Source: Melanopsichium pennsylvanicum (Eukaryota; Basidiomycota; Ustilaginomycetes; Ustilaginales). Taken from it: 64,000 nt of DNA. Position numbers and translations under genes: made by a program. The notes under the pieces are model-generated. The model saw only the letters and a list, made by a program, of their open reading frames with translations, made no database searches and was not told the origin of the DNA. Location of the stretch: the NCBI GenBank assembly GCA_900208305.1, contig OAPG01000015.1, positions 62,001-126,000 of the forward strand, written 5' to 3'. Shown here in pieces: positions 10,109 to 20,894 of the stretch (within the stretch, counting starts at the first letter, position 1; the number at the start of each line of letters is the position of its first letter).

Positions 10109-11497
10109 ATGTCGAACACGAATTCGGAAGCAGGCCCATCGAGACCTAAGATCTCATCAACAGACACCGCACGATTGAAGCTTGGCAGCACCGATGTGGC
10201 CAACTCGGCCGGCTCTGATGCGGGAGCTTCGCGGACAGCTGCTTCCACCTCCATCGTCGCAGCCAAAACGCCTTCTTTTTTTCCCACTCCCGCCCTCGAC
10301 CACGCTTTTGGAGGCATTGTCGCCGGCGCAGCTGCTACTATCTGCATGAACCCGCTAGATCTCATCAAAACCAAGTATCAGGTCGACACATCTCGCCCTC
10401 GACCCCTCAGCTTCCGCCAGCAAGTATCTTCGCTCGCGTCATCATCATCATCATCGTCGTCGTCATCAGCAGCAGCAGCAGGAGCAGCAGGGGTCGATGT
10501 CAAAGGCAAAGCTCGAGCACTTGACTCCACAAGAACTTTGCAAAACACACCCGCAGTTCGACATGGTTTCCGGTACTACGCGCTAGGAGGACGAATAGGG
10601 AACGACATGATCAGCTCGCTCAACGGTATTGTCAAAGCGGATGGATGGCGCGGTCTCTACCGTGGACTTTCGCCCAACGTTGCTGGAAATTCGGCATCTT
10701 GGGGCCTTTACTTTCTATGGTATACTATGATCAAGGAACGCATGAGTGCGAATCAAGTAATCACCGAAGACGGTCCAAAGAGGCTTTCTGCGGGTCAACA
10801 CTTGTTGGCAGCGAGCGAGAGTGGTGCGATCACTGCGCTGATGACGAACCCAATTTGGGTGGTCAAGACGCGCATGTTTACCACTCCGCGTTCCGTCGCT
10901 TTTTCTGCCGCAGCGCAGGCATCCGGTCGACCTTCACCAGAGGTGTATAGAGGATTATGGCATGGACTTGTGTCGATTTATAAAACCGAAGGTGTGAGAG
11001 GGTGGTACAAAGGAGCTGGACTTGCATTGTTTGGAGTTAGCAACGGTGCGATCCAATTTATGGCATACGAAGAGCTCAAACGATGGCGCACCTCGGTTGC
11101 TGCTCGCAAAGTCGTCACTTGTCCGGGGGAAGAACATGTGGATACAAACATGATCAAGCTCTCCAATGCAGAATACATTGTCATGTCAGGAGTCAGTAAA
11201 GTGGCAGCGATCCTGTTGACCTATCCGTACCAAGTGGTGAGGTCGAGGATTCAGAATCATGCCACGTCGCACATCTATCCGGACATTCAAACGTGTATAC
11301 GTCTGACGTATACGCAGGAAGGATTGAGGGCGTTTTACAAGGGTTTGGTTCCGAATTTGGTTAGAATCCTTCCTGGTACTTGCGTTACGTTTGTCGTGTA
11401 CGAGAATGTGTCGTGGGTGCTCAAAGGGTTAGCTAGGAGAAGGATACAGAGGCAACAGTCCGACACGCAGGCGATCGAAACTAGCACTTCACGTTAG
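10109..11497 (+). CDS. FLX1: mitochondrial carrier, FAD/folate type (FLX1/SLC25A32-like)
   Basis: 462 residues, ATG at 10109. Three mitochondrial-carrier repeats carry the signature helices PLDLIK (82-87), PIWVVK (248-253) and PYQVVR (373-378). The Trp in the second signature and the stretch LFGVSNGAIQFMAYEELK (about 307-324) are hallmarks of the FLX1/SLC25A32 group, which moves FAD or folate across the inner mitochondrial membrane. It is longer than the usual roughly 310 residues for two reasons. There is a Ser/Ala-rich N-terminal extension of about 60 residues, and the matrix loop of repeat 1 (about 93-150) carries an insertion with runs of Ser and Ala. Intronless. FAD versus folate specificity cannot be settled from sequence alone. 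Confidence 0.9.
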   Translation: MSNTNSEAGPSRPKISSTDTARLKLGSTDVANSAGSDAGASRTAASTSIVAAKTPSFFPTPALDHAFGGIVAGAAATICMNPLDLIKTKYQVDTSRPRPLSFRQQVSSLASSSSSSSSSSAAAAGAAGVDVKGKARALDSTRTLQNTPAVRHGFRYYALGGRIGNDMISSLNGIVKADGWRGLYRGLSPNVAGNSASWGLYFLWYTMIKERMSANQVITEDGPKRLSAGQHLLAASESGAITALMTNPIWVVKTRMFTTPRSVAFSAAAQASGRPSPEVYRGLWHGLVSIYKTEGVRGWYKGAGLALFGVSNGAIQFMAYEELKRWRTSVAARKVVTCPGEEHVDTNMIKLSNAEYIVMSGVSKVAAILLTYPYQVVRSRIQNHATSHIYPDIQTCIRLTYTQEGLRAFYKGLVPNLVRILPGTCVTFVVYENVSWVLKGLARRRIQRQQSDTQAIETSTSR

Positions 11498-11612
11498 TTA
11501 CACAGATCACTACAAACATTATCCAGCACAAAGCCATCCAAATTACCATACCCAAATTGCAGACCCAATATTGTGATGTACATTGTAAGATTACTATCAT
11601 TGAAAGTGTTTT

Positions 11613-12665
11613 TTACAATTTTGGCTGGCTTCTGTATTTGTTCAGATCCACCTCGGTCGTGCAGATGAGTGCAGTATCCTTGATGGCGCTCAATCTGTAC
11701 TCTTTGTTGATGTACTGATACTCGTTGTCGACGCTCATATCGATGAAATGGTTGATACTGGGATAATGTACTAGTGTGCACTCGTTCCACCAATCTTGCC
11801 TTTTCCTAGCTTGATCACCTCTCGAATCGGTGTATTCTGCTTTGAGTGGACTGATGACGATTCCGACCAGTTTTGCATTTCCACCTCGCTTGCCTGCGAC
11901 TGTTTCAAAACGACGTCCGTACTCGTGGTAGCTCTCCACAGCTTCGGGAGTGGTATGGAAATGAAGAAGGTTGAGCATTGAAACTGGACCGTGGTGATTG
12001 ACTTTGTGATTGAGGTGTTTGGCAAGATCCAGAAGTGCGGGGGAGAGGCTAAGATCTTGTCCATCTGCCCTGGTTTGAGCCAGAGATTCAGACGCCTTCT
12101 TGGGTGGAATTACATCTCCTTTGTCGTCGAGCTTGATCTCGAACAGAGGTACTGATGAAGCGTCCTTGCGCAATTGGCCAGAGATCCGGTCGTAGTTGGA
12201 GACAATTTTGCCTGGAATTCCACTAACAAGCGAGTAACGAGTTTGGATCGAGCTCGTGAGCGAAAAAGGAAGCGAATGGGCAGAGGTGCCACTGGTGACG
12301 AGCAAAAGCGTCCATGGAGTGTTGTTCAAGATTTTTTGGTCGACAAGAGTGGGTCTGATGATGGGAGACTGGACACGAGAGACGGTGATAATGTCAAATG
12401 AGGAAGGGTCTTTCGACGCAGTCCCAAGTAGGTTTTGGAGGAAAGTGTCGATGCCATCAGGTGAGACGTTGGCCAGTTGGACCAAGTGAAGGGCACAAAT
12501 CGGCATCTTGGGTGATCGTGACTGTCCTACGGTTGTTGCGGGTCGTTGAAGTTGTCGGTGGGATGGACAGAAAGTTTGTCTGAGAAGAAAGAGGTGTGAA
12601 TGCGGGGTGTGCACAGTGCTGAGTGAGAGGTATCGGCTTTTCGGCAATCTTAGCATAGCCGACAT
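11613..12665 (-). CDS. DUF1330-like alpha/beta-barrel protein, possible mitochondrial presequence
   Basis: 350 residues from ATG at 12665; a second in-frame ATG at 12506 (MPICALHLVQL) would give 297 residues and begins exactly where a folded domain seems to start. The N-terminal 53 residues (MSAMLRLPKSRYLSLST...) have Arg, Lys, Ser and no acidic residue, as in mitochondrial targeting sequences. The C-terminal half (PVSMLNLLHF, ESYHEYGRRF, WNECTLVHYPSINHFIDM) resembles the DUF1330/dimeric alpha-beta barrel fold, with its typical D/N-x-L-x-F and Y-x-x-Y-G patterns. The middle is unassigned. The biochemical role is unknown. The gene is convergent with FLX1, 115 bases apart. Confidence 0.7.
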   Translation of the reverse strand: MSAMLRLPKSRYLSLSTVHTPHSHLFLLRQTFCPSHRQLQRPATTVGQSRSPKMPICALHLVQLANVSPDGIDTFLQNLLGTASKDPSSFDIITVSRVQSPIIRPTLVDQKILNNTPWTLLLVTSGTSAHSLPFSLTSSIQTRYSLVSGIPGKIVSNYDRISGQLRKDASSVPLFEIKLDDKGDVIPPKKASESLAQTRADGQDLSLSPALLDLAKHLNHKVNHHGPVSMLNLLHFHTTPEAVESYHEYGRRFETVAGKRGGNAKLVGIVISPLKAEYTDSRGDQARKRQDWWNECTLVHYPSINHFIDMSVDNEYQYINKEYRLSAIKDTALICTTEVDLNKYRSQPKL

Positions 12666-12995
12666 TGCCCAGTTTTCTTTCTTTTTTTTCTTTGTTTTTT
12701 CTTTTTTAAAAAATTATTTGGTTTACCCTGTCTGTTCTCGACCCGATCGGATCCTTTCAGATCTGTGTGTGAGTGTGCTAATTGCGAGGCCGCGGCTTCT
12801 TGCCGCTTGTGGCTGTTGCTCACCTCACACCGCTCGTACCGCCGCCCTTAGTAGAAAGATGCTCCATCATGGCGAGCGCCGACAAATCAGTTGCACAGTA
12901 CTACTAAACAAAACAACAACCCGCAACAAAAAAAGTGTATCGAGAACAATAAATTAGACCAAGGTATTCATAAATTGACATGGTATTGAAGCTTC
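12666..12995. other. intergenic with T-rich tract
   Basis: This lies between two minus-strand genes. A T-rich stretch at 12674-12720 reads as A-rich on the transcribed strand, just upstream of the DUF1330-like start. Nothing else is recognised. Confidence 0.55.
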
Positions 12996-13940
12996 CTAGT
13001 TGTCAGCAACAAGACGAATATCATAGGTGATCTCAGTCTGGGAACCAGCCTTCTTAGCCGCCTCGCTGGTTGGTCTTTCAAAGTCGACCGTGAGCGCACT
13101 CTTGTCGGCAAATACTGCGTCAGCGCCAATGTACTCGCACTTAGAGTCGAAGATCTGGGTGACGAGCTGTTTGTATCCTTTTGCCTCGATTAAGAGGTGA
13201 ATGTGTGCCGGTCGCATGGGGGATCGATCCAGTAGCTTGAGAATGTCACCTGCACCACCGTCATAAGGGATAGGATATGATGTAGGACGGAGGCAGCGTA
13301 TGGCGTACTCTCCTTTGGAGTCGGTCGTGAACTTGCCTCTGTAGTTGAAATCGGGTTGGTCCTCATCCTGCTGCTCATATAGACCGTTTGGACCGGTGTG
13401 CCACACGTCGATCTTGGCTCCCACTACAGGAGCACCTGTAGCTGCATCGATAATACAACCGTGCATGTAGCATGTCTCTCCCTTCTTGCCTTGACTGCTC
13501 TTGATCGAGTGATCCAGTACGATATCCGCACCATTCTCGTACTCTGGTGCACCCATCCTGTAGAATGGCCCAAGGATCGCACTCTGCGTAGCTTCAACAA
13601 CTCCTTGGACGTTGCTTGCACTCGAAGAACTAGCCCGAGCCTTTTCGTAAGCAATCGAGTCGACCAAGGATTCAAGACCCAGCACATCAGAGATGAGGAT
13701 GAGCTCGTTTCGACGATCGTCCGACATCTTACCAGAACGGATGAGCAGGTCACACGCTCCAAGCCACTCTTCATTGGTCAGCGACACTTCGCGCGCAAAT
13801 GCGTGGAGATGCTTCATGAGCGAGTCGAGCACGAATTTGGCTCGAGGTTGAGCGTTAGGTCCGGACACGTCTTGGCAGAGCTTTGTGTAAGGGTCGAGAT
13901 TAGCGGCGTTGCCTGTGGAAGTGCCGTTGGTGGCGGTCAT
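12996..13940 (-). CDS. intradiol ring-cleavage dioxygenase (hydroxyquinol/catechol 1,2-dioxygenase type)
   Basis: 314 residues, ATG at 13940. This non-haem Fe(III) enzyme opens catechol-type rings between the two hydroxyls and feeds the 3-oxoadipate pathway. The four expected iron ligands are visible: Tyr188 (NGLYEQQD), Tyr222 (RPTSYPIPYDG), His246 and His248 (RPAHIHLL). The ligand spacing of 34 and 24 residues and the PTSYPIP-DG signature look closer to hydroxyquinol 1,2-dioxygenases than to bacterial catechol enzymes. The N-terminal helical dimerisation domain (about 20-125) and LGPFYR linker are present. There is no signal peptide. No other aromatic-degradation gene adjoins it, so the substrate is inferred from family alone. 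Confidence 0.9.
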   Translation of the reverse strand: MTATNGTSTGNAANLDPYTKLCQDVSGPNAQPRAKFVLDSLMKHLHAFAREVSLTNEEWLGACDLLIRSGKMSDDRRNELILISDVLGLESLVDSIAYEKARASSSSASNVQGVVEATQSAILGPFYRMGAPEYENGADIVLDHSIKSSQGKKGETCYMHGCIIDAATGAPVVGAKIDVWHTGPNGLYEQQDEDQPDFNYRGKFTTDSKGEYAIRCLRPTSYPIPYDGGAGDILKLLDRSPMRPAHIHLLIEAKGYKQLVTQIFDSKCEYIGADAVFADKSALTVDFERPTSEAAKKAGSQTEITYDIRLVADN

Positions 13941-15320
13941 GATTGTTCCGTGAGACGATGACTACCGTTTCGTGATGGTGACTGCTGCTATCCCAAGGAA
14001 TGTCAGGTGATGCTGGTGTCAAGGCGAGCGAAAATTTGAGTGGTGGGAGGAGACGAAAGCGAGTCAAGGATGAGATTGAGCAAGTGAAGGCAACGCAAGC
14101 TTCAAGAGGCGTGTATAAGTAGCTCAAGCGCACAGGTGGGTGGGGAGATGGCAAACAGCGTTGAGTCAGAGGCACCGGACTCAATTGTCGATAGGACAGC
14201 CTTTTTTAGCGTTTCTATGGGTGCTTGCTGACGATTGCGCACACTATCATGCGGAGGCTTGCTTACACTGCATCTCAAACATTGTGGGGCAAAGCAACGA
14301 CTTTGTGGGTATTTTAACGCACCGATTCCACGGCGGAGGGGAGAGAATTTGCTGGTGGGACAGTACAATGATGGGCAACACAAAAGCAGAGTCTGTGTCG
14401 CGAATGTTGCTGCGTGCGAATCATCTCGAGAAGATGGGGTCAAATGGTCTGTGGAGAGACGCAAAAACGGGCTGAAATCCGAGGACACCGAGGACAATGT
14501 CCGACACTGCACTGCACCCGTAAGTGCTGTATAGACATTAAAAAAATACTGTACTTTTTACTTAGGCTGAGATAAGTTGTGATCTTGGTATTATTCACTA
14601 AGCTAGGGGAAGAACACTGAACAGTAGCAAAGGAAATGTGAGCGCTCTGATTCGTGCACATCTTGTTGGCCCAGCATCGTTATTTGTCCTGGAAACCGGA
14701 TCTGATCCGCCAGCCTCGTGCTTGATTGCAAAACTGAATGAATACGTTGACCATCAGCAAAAGCTTGCATATGCTGTCATTGGCATTTGGCCGTCTTGGA
14801 CGTGTACTCAGGCATCGGGTTGATATGTTCGCACCTATCTAAAGGCGTGGGACAAGCAGAGCTTAACCTTGATACTCTCTTGTAAACACCAAGCCATATG
14901 CGAACCTTGCACAGATCCCCACGCATCCAATGTCGAGTTCGACAGAGCAATTGTGACGACCCTTTGGCCATCTTTGGGATTAGGTTAGGCTCTTCTATCG
15001 TTCGGTCATAGGTCGGAGGGTTGGAGATGCTAGCAAAGCTTTTTTTTTTTTGAACGCATGTTAACACTGCGAGGTGCACATCTCGAATTTAATTTCTGGA
15101 TTACCCCGATTTCCGAGGAGCCAAGTGCCAAACATTCGACCCTTGATTTTCTTCTCACCCTCACTCTCTCTACACACACTTTCACATCGTTACAAGTACA
15201 TCTTGCGGATCCTTTTCTTCCATTGCACGATTCTTTCGGACGTACAAAATTCACTTGACCGCACAATTCTTGTGGCATTCGCTAGTCAGCTTGCTCATCC
15301 TTCCATCAACATACGCAAAG
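13941..15320. other. divergent promoter region, dioxygenase / U2B'' gene
   Basis: 1.4 kb without a recognisable gene. It contains TACTGTA at 14547-14553 and an 11-base T run near 15041. Confidence 0.55.
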
Positions 15321-16346
15321 ATGGCCGTGGCTTCCTCATCAAAAGCTTTCAACAATGATAGTGGATCCAAAGCGGCGCCTTCGCCAACGCTTTATGTCAA
15401 GAACATTCAAGGCAAAGTTAAAAAGGCTGGTACGTAATTCAATCCCAAATCTTGCACAAAGCATGGCAACTTGATATCCTGCCCTGTAGAAAGTTTTCGC
15501 TAACCTCTTACCCTTATTTGCCACTTGGCTACCTCCTATTCGAACTTTGAACGTTTACCGCAAACACTTACTCGATCCTCCCCTTTTGGCCCCTCCAATC
15601 TCACGGTGATTTCGTTCGATGCGGCGGTAGAATTGAGACGTCAGCTGTTCTCACTGTTTAGCACGTATGGCAGGATCTTGGACGTTGTTGCTACACGTGC
15701 ACCCAATATGCGAGGTCAAGCATTCGTAGTGTTTGATTCGCTCACCGCTTCGACTACGGCCAAGCGTGGTCTGAGCGGGTTCAGTTTCTACGGAAGCGAG
15801 TTGATAATCGAATATTCGACGGGTGAAAAGTCGAAAGCTTTGTTGAGACGTGAAATTGGACAAGATGCGATTCAAGAGATGGATTTAGAGCGAAGCCGTA
15901 CCACAGTTTCCAAACGTGGTGATAAGCGTTTGTTTACCAACAATGGTGATGATCATGATCAAGATGGTGAGATTGTTGGAGAGGTGGATAGTGATCAAGA
16001 TCAAGGTACTAGGAAGAGAGCAAGGGTGACGAAAGGTGAAGAAGATGATAATGATAATAATGATGATGGACAAGCAGTGGTGAGAGTACAAGGTATTCCG
16101 GAAAGTGTTGAAACCGACGTTTTGAAAGCTCTTTTCTCGCGTCAACAAGGCTACCTCTCAATTTCAGATCCAAAACAACAACAACAGCAGCAGCTCTCAA
16201 CAACACCAGGAAGAGGAGGGGATGATGGTGAATTTTGGTCAACAAATATCAAGTTTGATAAAAAGGAGAATGCACAAATGGCAATTGAAAAGTTAAAAGG
16301 GATTCAGATTGATCCTACTTACTCGCTCCAACTCAGTCTTGTCTGA
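15321..16346 (+). CDS. MSL1: U2B''/U1A spliceosomal protein, two RRMs
   Basis: Two exons: 15321-15429 and 15631-16346, joined across a GTACGT...TAG intron of 201 bases; protein 274 residues. The intron splits RRM1, and the splice restores the canonical segment KKAELRRQLFSLFS. RRM1 has RNP2 LYVKNI (24-29) and RNP1 RGQAFVVF, together with the U1A/U2B''-specific pattern of a short loop before ELR and the GFPFY-like GFSFYG. A linker rich in Asp/Glu with a basic TRKRARVTK cluster follows. A shorter RRM2 (VVRVQGIPES through LQLSLV) closes the protein. This family binds a U1 or U2 snRNA stem-loop. Whether it is U1A, U2B'' or a dual protein cannot be decided; the symbol follows yeast U2B''. Confidence 0.88.
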
Positions 16347-16572
16347 AAAAAAAAAAAAAGGGGAAGAAAGCGGCGTCCTTTCAAATACAAAAAATAAATG
16401 CAATGCAGTAAAACAAGACTTCAGAGTGTTTCGATTTTCCATGTCAAACCGATCTGCCTAAACCGAAAAATAAAAGCGAATCTCGTCTGTGTGTCTCAAG
16501 CATATGTAGTACAAAAGCGATCCCGCTCCTCATCCGATTCTACACTCGCTGCTCCAAGTAAATCCTCGAAAG

Positions 16573-16611
<39 letters not shown>

Positions 16612-16869
16612 AGAAGAAAAAAAATTCTCAACATCACCACATATGTCCCAATCATTCACCTCTTCTCTCACACAAGCTGCACAAACATCCTGATCTATCT
16701 TCTTCTTCATTCTAAGACAAATCTCGATACCAATTGCGACAGGGACCGATGAGGGGAGACCAAACTGACAAGACGACATAACTCTCTCTCTCTCTCTTAC
16801 ACGCTCTCTCATTCTCTAAACCAAAAAAAGAATCCCGAAAATCCGCTGCTTGTTTTTTTCCCCCTTTTT
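16347..16869. other. convergent 3' region between U2B'' and UGP1 genes
   Basis: It holds an A-rich run just after the U2B'' stop, a possible polyadenylation hexamer AATAAA at 16393-16398, and the long A tract listed separately. A short (CT) run lies near 16785-16798. Confidence 0.55.
16573..16609. repeat. A37 homopolymer
   Basis: An uninterrupted run of 37 A on the + strand, followed by GAAGAAG and more A. It lies between two convergent genes and may be a retroposition scar or simple slippage. Confidence 0.9.
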
Positions 16870-18969
16870 TCAGTGGTCAATGATGGCCAAGTTACCCGAA
16901 ATCAACTTGTTCTCCAAAACACTACCCTCCGGAATCTCAATCTTGTTACCCTCGTTGGCAACAATGATGACGGTACCCCTCAAAGTGATGTTCCTACCAA
17001 ACACCACATCTCCCTGAACCGTCAAATGATCCAGCTCAATCATCTCCGGAATGCTCTTGAACCTCTTTTGGAACTGAGCCACCTTTTTGAAAGTATCACC
17101 GAGCTTGACCACAGGAGTCTGCGAAAACATGCGTCCTGGATTCATGACCAGCTTGCCGTGCTCCAACGAGTACAAATCCGAAGTGATCAAGAGCAAATCC
17201 GAACAGCTCTTGACAGGCAAGAATCGGCTTCGAGGAACATTCACACCCTTGGCTCCCCTAAAGTGCTTAATTGCTGCACCGACGGCAGTCTCGAGCTGAA
17301 TCACGGCTTCACCGCTCTCGAGCGCCTTGTTGTTGACGATGATCTCCAAATCCAACTCCTCGTTGTCCAAAACCCGCTTCACGGCGCGCAGGTTGAGCCA
17401 AAGGTTGTTGGTGTTGAAAATCTTGAACTTCTTGACCGACTTGAAGTCCTCGACGTGTTCGCTGGGAACCTGAGCAATCTCGAGCAAACGGATGGTGCCC
17501 TCGTAGTCGATCAAAGTACCACCCTTGACGTCGGCCTTGGTCTTGTCGGTGACTTCCGAAATGAATTCAGCCTGAGTGTCGATCATGTGCTGGTAAATGT
17601 TGAGGTCCACATCGGCACCAAGGTTGTCGACGTTGGAAACGAAGAGGTATTCCTTGCCGGCGGCAATCAAACGATCAAGAAGACCAGAGTTGTTCATGGC
17701 GTCGAACAAGTCACCGTGACCAGGGGGATACCAGAGGTTTTTGTTGTCTGTGGCCGATCGAGGGCAAGGTAAGAGGCTCTCCTTGTTGACACGCGGGTAT
17801 CGGGACTGGTTGAAAGTCAAGATCTCAACATTGTGGTTGGCGTACTTCTGGATTACACGAGCAGTGTCATCGTCCGTGTTGAAAGAGTTCATAAGGATGA
17901 AAGGGACGTTGACGTTGTGCGAGCTGTTGAGGTGCTCAATCTGACGAACCGAGAGATCGAGGAAGGTCATGCCCTCACGAACTTCAATGACGGACTTGGG
18001 ACCGGTGCAACCCATGGTGGTACCAAGACCACCGTTGAGCTTGAGAACGGCGAGCTTGTTGAGGATAGAAGGGTCGGTAGCCTGACGAAGCTGAGCGTAA
18101 GGGGTGATCTGCTCGGGCGAAGGGGGCTGGATCTTGTCCCAGACGAGCTTTTCGCCCTTGGCCTTTTCAGCGAGGTAGCGGTTGAAGAGGTTGAAGAAGT
18201 TGGACATCTCGGCATCGAAAGCCTGCGATAAGACAAAGTGTAAAACGAAACAGAATGAAGAGATTGTCAACAATCGAAGCCAAATGTTTATCTGACCAAA
18301 TACACCAATTTCGAGGCCTGCTCTGCTCCGTCTGTTTTGCAGCGAGTATCCGCTCAGGGAGCTGATCTCGCGACCCAATCGTCTGCTTCACGAAGTAAGT
18401 CCGCCACCGACAGGCGAGAAATGCTCCGTTGACCACTTCTTCCCCCGCCAAATGGAGAATACGAGTGAATCAAGCAGATTGTGTACCTCCGAGCAGATTG
18501 TGAGCTTTGGGAGTAGCGTGGAACAACATGGAGCAACGTATTTCCAATCACTGCCATCCGATGGTGCAGGTTCGCATGTGGCAGATGCAAGCCTTGGAAG
18601 AGAAGTGCGTTTTGAGCGCAGAAATTACGTACCTTGCGAACGGCAGGGTCATCAATACCGGAAACGAGAGCGTTGATCTCGTTGCGCATAGCCTTTGCGG
18701 CTACACCTGTGGTTGCCGACTTAAAGTCCTGTTAGAAGGCCAAAGGAAATAGCATGGGTGCGAATTTGAGAAGGAGTCAGTACCGGGTTTTCTTCACATC
18801 ATAGCTACGGTGCAAACTTGCGGCCAAAAAAAAAACCCCCACACAAATTTGTGGGCTGACGTGTATGATTATGGGGCGGCGAACTTACAATATGAGAAGC
18901 GCCCCTAGTACGGGAGGCCTTGATGTGTGCACCATTGTTGGGCGTGGATAGGGTAGCGTTTGACGACAT
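16870..18969 (-). CDS. UGP1: UTP-glucose-1-phosphate uridylyltransferase
   Basis: Three exons read from the right: 18969-18889, 18728-18633 and 18222-16870, both introns GT-AG (160 and 410 bases) and both between codons; protein 509 residues, normal for the family. The enzyme makes UDP-glucose for cell-wall glucan, trehalose and glycogen. Exon 3 has the nucleotide-binding loop [18 protein letters not shown] (119-136), the NTNNLWLNL segment, and a C-terminal left-handed beta-helix ([20 protein letters not shown] onwards) that mediates oligomerisation in yeast. The ATG at 18969 was chosen because the donor CATATT|GTAAGT follows 27 in-frame codons. The upstream region has four TACTGTA/TACAGTA copies. 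Confidence 0.93.
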
Positions 18970-20894
18970 CGTGGAAGAGCTATCCTAAGGGCGAAGGGAG
19001 CGATGGGAATTGGTATGGTATAACTTGTGGTGGTGGAGAAAGGGGCGATCGTGATTTGTTCGTAGCCTGGATATATTCCACTCACAACAAGAGAGATACA
19101 GTGGCGGTGATGCGCAGATGTGTGCGCGTATGTGTGTGTATTCTGAATTCGGAAGGGATAAAGAAGCGATGTTGCGCCTAGTTTGGCGCCTTTGTACATG
19201 TACAGCATAGCAGTTACTGTACATTTGTGTTGATTGTGCATTGGCCAGAAATTCGATTCTCCAACTTTGCGCATACTGTGAACCCTCGTGCACGGGCTGC
19301 CTTTCCCCTATGATCGGGCTTCTAGGCTTTTGGTTCACCACCGCTGCCACAAACACACAGTAAAAGTACGAATCTAGCGCTTTCGGAAAAAGGCAGAGAT
19401 AATTATTTTTTTGAAATTTTGAAATTTTGAAATTTTGGAATTTTGGAATATTTTGAGACAGTTTCACTCATCGATTCAGTTATGGGCGCTAAGTTGCACT
19501 CTGCAGTGCATGCAGTACTGTAGTAGGTGGCCTGTGTCACCGGATCCGCCTCTCTTCGCATGTTGCTGGTCGCAAATCCTCCGCACTTTGGCTGCGTTTC
19601 AAGACCCAATCATACCCCTTTTACTCACCCAACACCGGCCAAATCGGCAGCTACAGCTACATCCACCATCACAACGCAAGAGATCATGAGTGACTGACAC
19701 TCTCCTCTCTCACCCTAACAATAGCTGCTGGTGTACAGAACAAAAGTATAAGATTAGTCGGTTTTGGCCGTTTTTATCGTAAATTTACAGTACACGCTTG
19801 GCACAGCGCAAATCTTGCAAGTAGAAATATAGAAATCAAATTCCAACGTGCGCTCTCTCCTCTCTTTCCCTCTCTCGCTCTCCCGTGCTTTGATCGATAT
19901 GCCGAGCTGTCCAAAAATCCAGGAATCTCAGTGTCCTCCTGCTCAGGTAGTTGAGATGTTCTCCGAAATTGGCCGTCAAAAGACCTTGATGCATCGGAAA
20001 AAGAATTTTGCATCGTGATATTAATAAGGAACGTGTGTCTCTCTTTACTTGGAATGATGCCTACGATTCTGCTGTAATGTACAGTAAATTTACATCACAG
20101 CATGCACGTCTGATGAGACCCCGCAACATCCACATCTTGCTTGACCCTCATTAAGACCCAAGTAACATCTCTTCGTCTAAACACGTGAATTCTGTATGCC
20201 GTCACGATCGGCACAAACCAAAAACAAAACAAGGTGGCATTCATCTCTCTGTGTTGTTTCTCTTCTTCGCTACAGCGAGTCTAAAGTAGAGGAACCATTT
20301 ATGCACACCCGTATATCGATCCAGAAGATACATGGCTAGACGCAGCACTGTACTGCTGTGGCTGGATGTGTTTTTGTATCTCGACCCAAAATATAGCCAA
20401 CCAAATTCAAAGTTCTTTCTCCTCCTCGCTTCTCGAGAGACACAAAAACCTTTTCTTCGCAATCACCCCATCAATTTCCTTTCCCTCTTCCCCACAGTGC
20501 CATCGATAGATCAATATTGAACCAGTACTATACTTTCAAGCCTGTCTCGTCCACACACCCAATCCCAAACTCAAGTAATTCAGCCACGCACACACTGATT
20601 GTAACATCAGATTAATTTGTCAGTGTGACTCATATGCATTCATGTACGAGCACAAGAAACAACAACCATTCAAAACCAAGGGAATGACGACTTAAACAGC
20701 ATGCAACCCAAAACAACCTGAGGAAGAAGGGGAGAAGAAACAAAAAAAAAATGAAAATAAAAAATTAAAAAACTTCAGGCCGAATCAAGACACTTGGGGC
20801 ACACAAACAATGCAACCGTCGTTGTCGACATGATACTCTTCTTTAGTAACAAAAGTCACAGCCTATTCAAACTCGTTACAGCTTCATCCTGATA
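18970..20894. other. UGP1 upstream region, 1.9 kb
   Basis: No gene recognised. Features are four TACTGTA/TACAGTA heptamers (19215, 19516, 19786, 20080) and the GAAATTTT repeat at 19413-19456. The right half is the 3' flank of the next minus-strand gene. Confidence 0.55.
19413..19456. repeat. tandem GAAATTTT-type repeat
   Basis: Three copies of a GAAATTTT unit pass into GGAATTTT variants. It is AT-rich and non-coding, about 0.45 kb upstream of UGP1. Confidence 0.85.
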
